11,988 nucleotides of DNA from Terrisporobacter othiniensis (GCF_000808015.1 NZ_JWHR01000152.1:1-11988); one strand, 5' to 3'. Shown: positions 1 to 6,765, counted from the first letter of the stretch. Program-made: numbers and translations. The notes: generated by a model not told the origin, from the letters alone.

Positions 1-2
1 TT

Positions 3-896
3 TTCGTAGGAATTAATCTGATTTTATATAGATATGAGTTTTATAATAAAATGGACCTAGGAAAAAGAAATTTACTTAGCTTATTTATATCAATAATGTT
101 ATTTCTGATAATATATAATATATTTATTTTTACGCTAAATAGCTTGCATAATAAATTATTGATAAAAGGTGTCATCATATCCCTATGTGCAATAATAGTC
201 ATGCTTCTATGCCTATTTATTGGCTATGGCTTTTCAAAAGTACTTAATATGAAATATGAGTACAAATCTGAATTAAATAAATTGAATAATAAAATAGAAC
301 ATAAAGACAATATTATTGCCAAGCTTAGAAGTCAAAAACATGATTATCTTAAACATTTGCAAGTTGTTTATTCTCTGCTTAATAATAATTTAAGCAATGA
401 TGCAAAAGACTACATCACAAACATATCTAATAGTTTTAGGTCTAAGACTTCTAGATATGGAAAAGTCTCTTATTTAGATGCCATAGCTTCACTAAAGTAC
501 GAAGAATGTCTTATGAAGAATATTAACTTTGATGTTTATATTCAGGACTTTATTGATAATTTAGTTATTGAGCCAAGCGATATGAGCTCTGTACTTTTAA
601 ATATAATTGATAACGCTATTGACTCTTTATCTACTATCAATAAGGACAATAAATATATAAAACTCTTTGTTTACGAAGATGAGTTTCAGTATGTTATATC
701 TATAAAAAATAACGGACCACAAATTTACAATACTGAAAGCATATTTGAAGAAGGATTCTCTACTAAAGATGGCGATAACAGAGGTTATGGACTTTATCTT
801 GTTAAAAATATTCTAGATAAATATGGTTATCACATTTTTGCAAGTAGTGATGAGTTCTTGACTGAATTTACAATTTTAATACCGAAATATTACTAA
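3..896 (+). CDS. Sensor histidine kinase, AgrC/GHKL type (5' end outside window)
   Basis: This is a membrane sensor kinase that would phosphorylate the LytTR regulator encoded just downstream. Numbering from the ATG at 51, two hydrophobic segments lie near residues 8-30 and 38-62. A charged linker and coiled region (68-95) follow, then an H-box QKHDYLKHL with H97 as likely phosphoacceptor. An N-box-like segment LLNIIDNAIDSL is at 182-193, and the ATP-lid glycines are in NNGP (220-223) and GYGLYLVK (245-252). The H-box style is that of the Spo0B/AgrC/CitA class. The frame stays open from base 3 through the ATG at 51 and that ATG has no Shine-Dalgarno. The upstream residues end in a hydrophobic stretch. 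The true start and further membrane helices are therefore probably outside the window. The signal sensed cannot be read here; AgrC-like kinases often sense peptides, but no agrD/agrB is visible. Confidence 0.9.
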   Translation, partial: FVGINLILYRYEFYNKMDLGKRNLLSLFISIMLFLIIYNIFIFTLNSLHNKLLIKGVIISLCAIIVMLLCLFIGYGFSKVLNMKYEYKSELNKLNNKIEHKDNIIAKLRSQKHDYLKHLQVVYSLLNNNLSNDAKDYITNISNSFRSKTSRYGKVSYLDAIASLKYEECLMKNINFDVYIQDFIDNLVIEPSDMSSVLLNIIDNAIDSLSTINKDNKYIKLFVYEDEFQYVISIKNNGPQIYNTESIFEEGFSTKDGDNRGYGLYLVKNILDKYGYHIFASSDEFLTEFTILIPKYY

Positions 897-906
897 GGGG
901 GGGGAG
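897..906 (+). promoter_or_regulatory. G8-containing ribosome binding site of the response regulator gene
   Basis: Eight consecutive G residues (897-904) followed by AG start directly after the kinase stop codon and act as the Shine-Dalgarno for the ATG at 916. Such a G run is striking in so AT-rich a sequence. Its length could vary by slippage, which would change the SD-to-start distance rather than any reading frame. Confidence 0.7.
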
Positions 907-915
907 ATAATTCTA

Positions 916-1653
916 ATGATAAAAGTTTTGATATGCGATGATGATAAAGCTGTAAGAGATGATATAGAAAATATAATAAAAGATTCTGGATATGTAGACT
1001 ATGTAAAAAAAGTAAAGAATGGTATAGATGCTATTGAGTTTATTAAAACAGAAAAAATAGATTTACTTATAATAGATATAGATATGCCTCATAAAAATGG
1101 AATTGATTGCGCTAAGGAAATAAAAAAAATAGACGCAGATGTTCATATCATCTTTGTGACAGGATTTGCTGATTATAGCTTAGAAAGTTTCAAAGTTCAT
1201 CCTGTTGATTTTATAGTAAAACCTTTTACCAGTGAGAAGATTTTAGATTCATTAAATATTGCCATAGATCATATTAATTCTCATAAACTGGCTAAAACTA
1301 ATTTTATTGAAGATACTTTGTTTGTTTATAAAATAAGAAAACAAGTTCATATGATTAATTTTGATGATATTGTTATGTTTGAAAAAAATTCTAGAGCTAT
1401 CAATTTATATACTAGAAATCACGATGTTATAAAATTCTACGAGAATTTTGATGATTTATCTAAAAGATTACCTCCTAATTTTTTCACTACTCATAAACAG
1501 TACATAGTTAATCTGAAATTAATTCACAAGGTTATACCTATTAATAAATCTTCTCTTGAGATTAGATTTATTAATTTCGATGAAACTGCTACCTTAAGCA
1601 AGTCTTTAGAAAAAGATTTTCTTTATAGATTTTATAGAACAAAAAGATTCTAA
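916..1653 (+). CDS. LytTR-family response regulator
   Basis: This is a DNA-binding response regulator and the partner of the upstream kinase (19 nt apart, same strand). The receiver domain spans residues 1-120, with acidic pocket D8/D9/D10, phosphoacceptor D54 (in LIIDIDMPHKNG), T82 and K102 (in IVKPF). The C-terminal LytTR domain spans about 138-242 and shows the family pattern FFTTHKQYIVNL, then a TLSKSL segment near 228-233. The length of 245 aa is normal for the AgrA/LytR/VirR class. Such regulators bind pairs of short direct repeats upstream of targets. No such site could be assigned in this window, so the targets are unknown. The gene ends inside a hairpin shared with ybaK. Confidence 0.93.
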   Translation: MIKVLICDDDKAVRDDIENIIKDSGYVDYVKKVKNGIDAIEFIKTEKIDLLIIDIDMPHKNGIDCAKEIKKIDADVHIIFVTGFADYSLESFKVHPVDFIVKPFTSEKILDSLNIAIDHINSHKLAKTNFIEDTLFVYKIRKQVHMINFDDIVMFEKNSRAINLYTRNHDVIKFYENFDDLSKRLPPNFFTTHKQYIVNLKLIHKVIPINKSSLEIRFINFDETATLSKSLEKDFLYRFYRTKRF

Positions 1654-1675
1654 GGCATACCAAAGGTATGCCTTA
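1651..1675. terminator. Shared hairpin between convergent regulator and ybaK genes
   Basis: A perfect 11-bp stem (1651-1661 with 1665-1675) has an AAA loop. It contains the TAA of the regulator on the plus strand and the TAA of ybaK on the minus strand. The minus strand continues into a T5 run (1642-1646 region), so termination of ybaK is clearer. On the plus strand the following sequence is only moderately T-rich. Confidence 0.75.
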
Positions 1676-2155
1676 CTTTATAATATCTGCATATTTAAAA
1701 TTTATTATCTTCTGTAAGTCTTCAGGATTTAACTCAATTTGAAATCCTATTTTTCCACCACTTACAATTATCACTTCTAAACCCTGTCCACTTTCATGTA
1801 CAAAAGTAGGATATAATTTTTTCATTCCCACAGGAGAACATCCTCCCCTAATATATCCTGTTACTTTATTAATATCTTTAACATGAATCATCTCCACATT
1901 CTTTTCCCCCGCTGCTTTTGCTGCTTTTTTCATGTCCAAACTTTCTGCCACAGGTATTACAAAAACATAAAAGTTCTTACTTGCCCCTTGTGCTACCAAG
2001 GTTTTAAATACCATATTTTCATCTTGATTTAATTTCTGTGCCACACTTATTCCATCTATATGATTATCATCAACTTCATAAGTATGCATATTATATTCGA
2101 TTTTCTTAGCATCTAATATTCTCATGGCATTAGTCTTTTGTTGTTTTTTTGCCAC
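1673..2155 (-). CDS. ybaK: Cys-tRNA(Pro) deacylase, YbaK/EbsC family
   Basis: This is a free-standing trans-editing enzyme of the YbaK family. It hydrolyses Cys-tRNA(Pro) made in error by prolyl-tRNA synthetase and acts in the cytoplasm. The 160-aa length is typical. The conserved lysine of the family fits K51 in MVFKTLV, and the glycine-rich signature GYIRGGCSPVGMKK is at 100-113. The start is GTG at 2155: AGGAG lies 8 nt upstream, while the nearby ATG at 2163 is out of frame. The first in-frame ATG lies 11 codons further in and has no ribosome binding site. It is probably a single-gene unit ending in the hairpin at 1651-1675. It has no functional link to its neighbours. Confidence 0.93.
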   Translation of the reverse strand: MAKKQQKTNAMRILDAKKIEYNMHTYEVDDNHIDGISVAQKLNQDENMVFKTLVAQGASKNFYVFVIPVAESLDMKKAAKAAGEKNVEMIHVKDINKVTGYIRGGCSPVGMKKLYPTFVHESGQGLEVIIVSGGKIGFQIELNPEDLQKIINFKYADIIK

Positions 2156-2253
2156 AGTCTCATCTCCTTGTTAATTTTTCCAAATTAATATTACTATTTT
2201 ATTATAATATAATTTTCTAAACGGATATATCCCATATCATAAAAAGTTGAATT

Positions 2254-2529
2254 TTATTTTACTTCTATAATATAGGCACTTGTTTGTGGTGGTATGCTCA
2301 TTGTCATAACATTAGAATGATAAGCTACAACTAAATCACCTATATTTAAATCTTTTACAGTAATTTCATTGTACTTAGGATCCAATATCAAAGTTTCCTC
2401 ACTTACAACAAGTCTTGTAAATGTATAAATATCCTTTGGATCTTCTCCTATAGTGATTAACTTATATCTTTCATCGTTACTATTCATTATTTCTACTATT
2501 ACTCCTATTTTATAAGAACAGCATTTCAT
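2254..2529 (-). CDS. Small orphan protein with TMSIPPQ motif
   Basis: The product is a conserved-looking 91-aa protein of unknown function. It begins MKCCSYKIG and has no signal peptide or membrane helix. Alternating hydrophobic strands suggest a small all-beta fold, and it ends VVAYHSNVMTMSIPPQTSAYIIEVK (segments at about 68-91). The 'Y-x-x-x-MT-x-S-IPPQ-x-x-A' ending resembles a short beta domain that I recall in various Firmicutes proteins, including some with copper-amine-oxidase-like N-terminal domains. Here it stands alone and without a secretion signal. Two adjacent ATGs exist at 2532 and 2529. GGAGGGG ends only 2 nt before the first, so the second (5 nt away) is preferred. It lies 98 nt upstream of ybaK on the same strand, with no obvious terminator between them. 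Confidence 0.7.
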   Translation of the reverse strand: MKCCSYKIGVIVEIMNSNDERYKLITIGEDPKDIYTFTRLVVSEETLILDPKYNEITVKDLNIGDLVVAYHSNVMTMSIPPQTSAYIIEVK

Positions 2530-2994
2530 CATAACCCCTCCAATAATTCTATTTAATTATTTATATTTCTCTTCGTTAAATATAGTTACAACAATAGTAA
2601 AAAGATATATTTTAAAGCTACTGGAAAGTCTACGGATTGTATAGAGACCCTTTAATGAACAAATGTTGCATACCTGCTAATTATTATTTAGATAATAGTT
2701 TTATAGAAGTGAATCATTGCTTAAACGCTGAGACCAGTCCAAATTTCATATTTATATTCCCTAAATATGATTGTCGCTCTAATATCGATGGCATTTTCGA
2801 AATGGTACTTATTAATTATGAATTTCTGATGTATTTAATATGTTATAAAAAATTTTAAATGATTTATTATTTTATAAAATTAAATTATTCCTAAGTATAT
2901 TAAAATTAATTCTTTAGTAATAAACTTAAGCATCTATTATTCCTAAAATACATCAATATTTAACAAAATTTTAGTTTTTTATACTTATTTTGTA

Positions 2995-3021
2995 ACATTA
3001 TTTTATCTTATAAATATATTA
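2995..3021 (+). promoter_or_regulatory. Sigma-K-like promoter candidate for the 268-aa Cys-rich protein
   Basis: An AC at 2995-2996 is followed by 16 nt and then AATATATTA at 3013-3021. This matches the sigma-K -10 pattern CATANNNTA at all fixed positions except the first. The same AC/16-nt arrangement occurs before the CsxA-like gene. In AT-rich DNA such matches arise by chance, so this is a candidate only. Confidence 0.4.
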
Positions 3022-3052
3022 TACTATAAGCTTCGAAAGCTTATAATATAAT
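3018..3052 (+). repeat. Inverted repeat in the 5' leader, just before the ribosome binding site
   Basis: Arms 3018-3033 and 3037-3052 pair with one mismatch around a CGA loop; the inner 9 bp (TATAAGCTT / AAGCTTATA) are perfect. It ends 5 nt before AAGGAG (3058-3063). If the sigma-K-like promoter is real, the transcript would begin near 3028, within this hairpin. It could be an mRNA-stabilising 5' stem or an operator. Confidence 0.65.
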
Positions 3053-3071
3053 ATTTGAAGGAGTAGATGTT

Positions 3072-3878
3072 ATGAGTAATAATGGTTGGATGGTTTCAAG
3101 ACCATGCCAAAACAATGAAGCACACCATTGTCCAGGACATAAGCCTGAGCCAAAACCTTGTCAAAAAGAAGATGATTGTTGTTGTAAAAAAGATATGCTA
3201 AAAGCATTAGAATTATTATTTAATGAAAAAATAAAAGAATATGTATGTTTCCACAAATTTTCATTTATTGGAAGAAAGTATTTAGTAGGTACTTTTTTAG
3301 AGAAAGATGAAATTGGTCATGATAATACTGCAGCACCTTGGGCTAAGTTAAAATCTATTGACCCTTGTCAATCCGATTATATAAATATATTGGCAAACGG
3401 TTTCTACTATCCAATTCCTACTACTGTTTATCACAAATATAATTATTTTGTGCCATATCCAGTTGATAAAGTATCACTATGTGATTTAGAAGCTATTCAA
3501 TTTGAGTACTATCCATGTGTAGGTGGTTGGTCTTTTAAAGAAAGACTAACGTCATTACTAGATAAAAAACATCCATTTATGTGCTGTAAAGATGATGATT
3601 GCTGCTGTGGTGATACTACATTTAGAAATCTATCTTTTTCTACTAATAATGTAAATCTTACTGCTGGCTGGTTAGCTTTAAAAAATGCTGAAGTACTTGG
3701 CAGAGTAGGTAATGTATTAGTTCTTTCTGATACAAGTTCTAATAAAATCAGTTTTGTTTGCTTAGAATCTATCGGATTCTACGGTTCTTACTATGGGTTC
3801 GGAGGTGCATATGACACATTTGATGAACCTGTTACACCTGATGAACCTGCTACACTTGATGAACCTAATATAGAGTAG
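3072..3878 (+). CDS. Cys-rich spore-surface-like protein with CCC clusters and DEP-repeat tail
   Basis: The product is 268 aa with 16 cysteines, no signal peptide and no membrane segment. I do not recognise a named family. Residues 1-40 are Cys/His/Pro rich (KPEPKPC, then DCCC at 35-38), and a second Cys cluster with CC 171-172 and CCC 177-179 follows. Each cluster leads a segment ending in a similar motif: VSLCDLEAIQF (134-144) and ISFVCLESIGF (226-236). This suggests two copies of one domain. The C-terminus is three D-E-P-x-x-x hexapeptides. Cys-rich cytosolic proteins of this kind are typical of clostridial coat and exosporium layers, where disulphides cross-link the shell. The N-terminal KPEP/Cys stretch recalls that of the CsxA-like protein nearby. 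The start is supported by AAGGAG 8 nt upstream. The gene is monocistronic, with a terminator at 3923. Confidence 0.75.
   Translation: MSNNGWMVSRPCQNNEAHHCPGHKPEPKPCQKEDDCCCKKDMLKALELLFNEKIKEYVCFHKFSFIGRKYLVGTFLEKDEIGHDNTAAPWAKLKSIDPCQSDYINILANGFYYPIPTTVYHKYNYFVPYPVDKVSLCDLEAIQFEYYPCVGGWSFKERLTSLLDKKHPFMCCKDDDCCCGDTTFRNLSFSTNNVNLTAGWLALKNAEVLGRVGNVLVLSDTSSNKISFVCLESIGFYGSYYGFGGAYDTFDEPVTPDEPATLDEPNIE
3822..3875 (+). repeat. Three tandem 18-bp coding repeats (DEPxxx)
   Basis: Three 18-bp units, each starting GATGAACCT, encode DEPVTP, DEPATL and DEPNIE at the extreme C-terminus of the Cys-rich protein. The units diverge towards the stop codon. The copy number may vary between strains. Confidence 0.85.
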
Positions 3879-3922
3879 ATTATAAGAATTCTATTAAAAT
3901 TTATTTTCTGATTAAATAGTTA

Positions 3923-3960
3923 GGTGTGCACCTTCTTAAAAGAAGATGCACACCCTTTTT
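3923..3960 (+). terminator. Intrinsic terminator of the 268-aa protein gene
   Basis: A 15-bp stem with one mismatch (3923-3937 with 3940-3954; GGTGTGCA at the base) is followed by C and a T7 run. The minus-strand gene converging from the right ends at 3965. Its transcript would also fold this stem but lacks a clean U run. Confidence 0.9.
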
Positions 3961-3964
3961 TATT

Positions 3965-5566
3965 TTATAATACTGAACTTATTTTTGATGTGGAGTAAAT
4001 TGTTATACCTGAATCATTGTTATCCACTAACATGACCCCACTACCAACCTGTTTAATAACACCATTTATATCTTCTTCAAATGGTGTTGATATATTTTTC
4101 TTACTTGTTTCCACGCAGCTTACTAAACTAGTAGGCTTTTTCTCCAATTTCACATCTTCTACAACATAGTTTTTACTTTCAATAGTTTCCACTGACTTGA
4201 CCATATCTATTTTTTCTATCTTATCTATTTTCGATACTGAATCATATTGAATATCTTTTATACTCTTTATTAGTTCTGAATTTTCTTTAGTAGCAACAAA
4301 AGCCGTTTCATCCTTATTCACTATATTATTTATAGTACTATTTGAAACATTAATAATATTATTTATGGAAGTTTCATTTTCTTCTTTTTTCTCTAGTATG
4401 TTGTCATCGTATTCAATATCTACAAAATTTGTAAAACTCTCCTTAGAGTAATTTATATCTTTAACTACTTGATTTATTATATTTTTATTTTTATCTATAT
4501 TAACTAATATATTTTTTATATTATTAGGTACTATTGTTATAGTTTCCATAGATACTTTTAGTGGTTCAAAGGTTCCGTCATCAAGTACTATACCTATATA
4601 ATTCTCCCCTGTTGGATCAAAGGTTAGGTATTTATCTTTTATTTCTTCTTTGTTAATATTTCTATTACTAGGTTCAACAATCAAAATATCTACAGTTTCA
4701 GGTTCAATTAATTGAATATCCGTATTAACATTGCCTATTATTTTTTCTTCATAATCAGCCTTTATATCTATCACTGCATTTGATTTTTTTTCTTTAATAT
4801 CTTTAACTACTTTTGTAGACGATTGATTTGTAATTACTTTACAATCCTCCATATGTATATCTGTTACTACTCCCACTTCTTCTACTTTTATAGGTTTTGC
4901 AACTTCAACTTCATCAGAGTTATTAGTTAAAACAAGGATTTCTTCAGTTTCAATATCTTTTATTACTTTTTCTTTATTATTTTCTATGGAGCTTAACACA
5001 CTATTCTCCTCAACATTTACTTTGAAGTCTTCCAAAACGGCTTTTCTTTTTATATCTAATGATGTATCGTGACTTAAAGCTTCCTTTTTATCCACAGATT
5101 TAATATTATTTATATAACTATCACATTTTGATCCCTTGCAACAAATTTTATTGATATTCTTTTTATTTTCATGTATATACCATTCTATACTCTTTTCCTT
5201 TGATGAGTTATTACTTCCTCTATAGTAGCCTGAATTTTTATTTTCTTGTATTATTTCCTTTTCAATAATATTTTCTACTTCTGTTATAAATATATCTTTA
5301 ATCCTATCATCCAAATTAGTATCTAATATCTTTAATTTTACTATATCTTCTAAACGTAATGCTTCTTTATCTATTATTATTATGTTTCTATTCATTCTAA
5401 TTAAATCTACATTATTATTAGTAATTTTTATTTCTTTTCTTACTCCATCTACCGTAATTATTTCCATATTAATTTCATTATTACTTTTATCTGATAGCGT
5501 ATTTAATATATCATATATAAGATCAAAAACTTTGGCAAATATTTTATTATCATTCCTTTTACTCAT
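3965..5566 (-). CDS. Large low-complexity protein with small beta-domain-like ends
   Basis: The product is a 533-aa protein of unrecognised family with no signal peptide or membrane helix. Residues 1-105 look folded: a helix, then strand-rich VDGVRKEIKITNNNVDLI (39-56) and a second strand-helix stretch. Residues 110-310 and 350-490 are Asn/Lys/Glu/Val/Ile-rich and repetitive, with recurring V-[IV]-x-D-I units at 201, 233, 253, 264 and 367. A folded island with DPTGENYIGIVLDDGTF sits near 317-333. The last 35 residues (GVIKQVGSGVMLVDNN, then ITIYSTSKISSV) fit the strand pattern of small Sm-like barrels seen in some spore-coat proteins (DUF2642-like); this is inference. A Cys cluster CCKGSKC is at 142-148. 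It sits between two Cys-rich spore-type genes, so a coat or exosporium scaffold role is plausible. The start has GAAGGA close upstream and AGGGG slightly further. Confidence 0.75.
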   Translation of the reverse strand: MSKRNDNKIFAKVFDLIYDILNTLSDKSNNEINMEIITVDGVRKEIKITNNNVDLIRMNRNIIIIDKEALRLEDIVKLKILDTNLDDRIKDIFITEVENIIEKEIIQENKNSGYYRGSNNSSKEKSIEWYIHENKKNINKICCKGSKCDSYINNIKSVDKKEALSHDTSLDIKRKAVLEDFKVNVEENSVLSSIENNKEKVIKDIETEEILVLTNNSDEVEVAKPIKVEEVGVVTDIHMEDCKVITNQSSTKVVKDIKEKKSNAVIDIKADYEEKIIGNVNTDIQLIEPETVDILIVEPSNRNINKEEIKDKYLTFDPTGENYIGIVLDDGTFEPLKVSMETITIVPNNIKNILVNIDKNKNIINQVVKDINYSKESFTNFVDIEYDDNILEKKEENETSINNIINVSNSTINNIVNKDETAFVATKENSELIKSIKDIQYDSVSKIDKIEKIDMVKSVETIESKNYVVEDVKLEKKPTSLVSCVETSKKNISTPFEEDINGVIKQVGSGVMLVDNNDSGITIYSTSKISSVL

Positions 5567-5585
5567 TTTCCTTCACCCCTTTATC

Positions 5586-5632
5586 AAAAAAAACAAATCT
5601 TCTCATTATACATATGTATAATGAGAAGATTT
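5586..5632 (-). terminator. 38-bp perfect palindrome with T8 run, terminator of the CsxA-like gene
   Basis: Bases 5595-5632 form a perfect palindrome centred on CATATG. On the minus strand it is followed by G and eight T residues, a classical intrinsic terminator for the gene ending at 5684. It lies only 29 nt before the start of the 533-aa protein gene, so it also forms part of that gene's upstream region. It might act as an attenuator between the two. Confidence 0.85.
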
Positions 5633-5683
5633 TATTACATAAGGCTATGCTTAAACAATTAATAATTAGCCGTTTATATGTTT

Positions 5684-6598
5684 TTATCCATTGTAGTAAC
5701 AGTTTGAACCAATTCTTCCATCTGTACATCCAATACTTCCTGGATTTGTATTTGTATATACTATAAGTTCCTCTTTTACAATAGCATATATTGTTTTGTC
5801 TATTAATAAAGTTGAAAAAGCATCTGCACAGAATTTATTTTTTGAATTAAAAGTTTGTGTTGCTCTTATACAATCAATTGAAAGACATGCATCAAAAACT
5901 TCTTCAAAGTATATTCTATTTCTTCCTGATGGTAAGCATATTGTTCCAAAGAAATCTGCTTTGTTAAATCCAAATCCTTCACATAATGATCCGCTAAATT
6001 CTTCAGTTTCTGCTCTGAAATCTTCACATCCTATTTTACCCTTAACTATAAGCTTAGCTTTGCAAATATGAAAATCTAGACAATCTTCACCTATTATAGT
6101 TTTTCTGCCTTCTTCACAACAATCAACATCTAGTGTCTTGCTTCCTTTGTATATGTTATATAATTTTTTCTTAACAGTATTTCCATTACATTCAAATTCA
6201 CATTTGCAACTTTCAGATTCATTAGATGCACGGAAACATACTTCATTCTCTAGATTATCGATTCTCACTTCTATTTCTTCATCTATTAATCCTATGCATT
6301 TATATTTAACTATAATAGTTTTTATGCATATTTCATCCCCTTGTTTATAATTATCAAGTGGTGATGTTATACAAAATTGAATGTCTTTTAAATATTTTTT
6401 CTGTTTATCTTCTAAATTTACGCAGTCGTATATTCTGTCAGCTAATACTGGGATACCCTTCGCTGTACATATATCCAATGGAGCTGGTATCTCCTTTGGA
6501 GAACAACATCCCTCTTGGCATCTGTTTGGCTTTTCAATTGGTTCTGGTTTTTCGCATCCACAACAATCTTGACCTAAATTGTCTTTTACTTCACTCAT
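5684..6598 (-). CDS. Cys-rich exosporium basal-layer protein, CsxA-like
   Basis: The product has 304 residues with 27 cysteines (about 9%), no signal peptide and no membrane segment. It has a Cys/Pro-rich N-terminus (C12, C13, C15, C27, C31, C32 with KPEP and PKEIP motifs) followed by a strand-rich body with scattered cysteines. CsxA of Clostridium sporogenes is a Cys-rich protein of about 33 kDa that assembles into the crystalline exosporium basal layer; size and cysteine load match closely here. The assignment rests on these features, not on an alignment. Such proteins are made in the mother cell late in sporulation, and a sigma-K-like promoter lies upstream. SD AGGAGAGG precedes the ATG. 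A two-codon out-of-frame ORF (ATG at 6603) ends overlapping the start. It is transcribed towards the 533-aa protein gene across a strong terminator and diverges from the propeller gene. Confidence 0.65.
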   Translation of the reverse strand: MSEVKDNLGQDCCGCEKPEPIEKPNRCQEGCCSPKEIPAPLDICTAKGIPVLADRIYDCVNLEDKQKKYLKDIQFCITSPLDNYKQGDEICIKTIIVKYKCIGLIDEEIEVRIDNLENEVCFRASNESESCKCEFECNGNTVKKKLYNIYKGSKTLDVDCCEEGRKTIIGEDCLDFHICKAKLIVKGKIGCEDFRAETEEFSGSLCEGFGFNKADFFGTICLPSGRNRIYFEEVFDACLSIDCIRATQTFNSKNKFCADAFSTLLIDKTIYAIVKEELIVYTNTNPGSIGCTDGRIGSNCYYNG

Positions 6599-6627
6599 GT
6601 CATATATCCTCTCCTGATTATTTATTT

Positions 6628-6649
6628 AGAAAAGACCATATTCTCTTCT
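6628..6649 (-). repeat. Hairpin at the predicted 5' end of the CsxA-like mRNA
   Basis: On the minus strand AGAAGAGA and TCTTTTCT form an 8-bp stem with one G-U pair and a 6-nt loop. The transcript predicted from the promoter at 6656-6682 would start at about 6649, exactly at this stem. The arrangement is like that upstream of the 268-aa gene. Confidence 0.45.
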
Positions 6650-6655
6650 TATATA

Positions 6656-6682
6656 AAATATATGATTTTAATGGGTACATGT
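6656..6682 (-). promoter_or_regulatory. Sigma-K-like promoter candidate for the CsxA-like gene
   Basis: On the minus strand AC (6682-6681), a 16-nt spacer and CATATATTT (6664-6656) match the sigma-K pattern AC...CATANNNTA with one mismatch in the last base. It would give a leader of about 50 nt. Late mother-cell expression would suit an exosporium protein. Confidence 0.45.
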
Positions 6683-6741
6683 TACTGTTAGATTAATATA
6701 TTTATTATTTTTGATAATTTATGTATAAAAAATCGCCTTTT

Positions 6742-6765
6742 AATATACATATTAATATGAATATT
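6742..6765 (+). repeat. Near-perfect 24-bp palindrome before the propeller gene
   Basis: Twelve-base arms meet around CATATT/AATATG with one mismatch, ending 3 nt before AAGGAGGG (6769-6776). The position immediately 5' of the ribosome binding site repeats what is seen before the gene at 3072. Given the pure AT content it may be partly fortuitous. Confidence 0.5.

Larger units (their letters stand above)
2533..3071. other. 539-nt intergenic region, no convincing gene
   Basis: The region separates the divergent genes at 2529 (minus) and 3072 (plus). A 73-codon open frame from TTG at 2637 to 2858 is present on the plus strand. It has no Shine-Dalgarno, and its product (with NKCCIPANYY near its start) matches nothing I recognise. 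Its GC is slightly higher than the flanks at 2640-2810, so a decayed gene fragment or a structured RNA is possible. From 2860 to 2990 the sequence is simple AT-rich spacer. The promoter and hairpin candidates of the next gene lie at 2995-3052. Confidence 0.6.

Noticed and set aside
2580..2870. A riboswitch or T-box in the long intergenic region
   Set aside because: I looked for T-box, c-di-GMP and SAM riboswitch landmarks and found none. No terminator/antiterminator pair precedes the next gene.
5382..5621. Plus-strand frame with a hydrophobic product
   Set aside because: It is antisense to the N-terminus of the 533-aa protein and crosses the 38-bp palindrome. Its hydrophobicity is a by-product of reading an Asn/Ile/Lys-rich gene backwards.
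5796..6696. Several plus-strand frames (5796-6071, 6138-6350, 6358-6696, 6381-6572)
   Set aside because: All are antisense to the CsxA-like gene, which has the ribosome binding site, terminator and sensible composition.
6711..6746. TTGATA and TAATAT as a housekeeping promoter of the propeller gene
   Set aside because: The spacing of 24 nt is outside the workable range, so no promoter is called for this gene.
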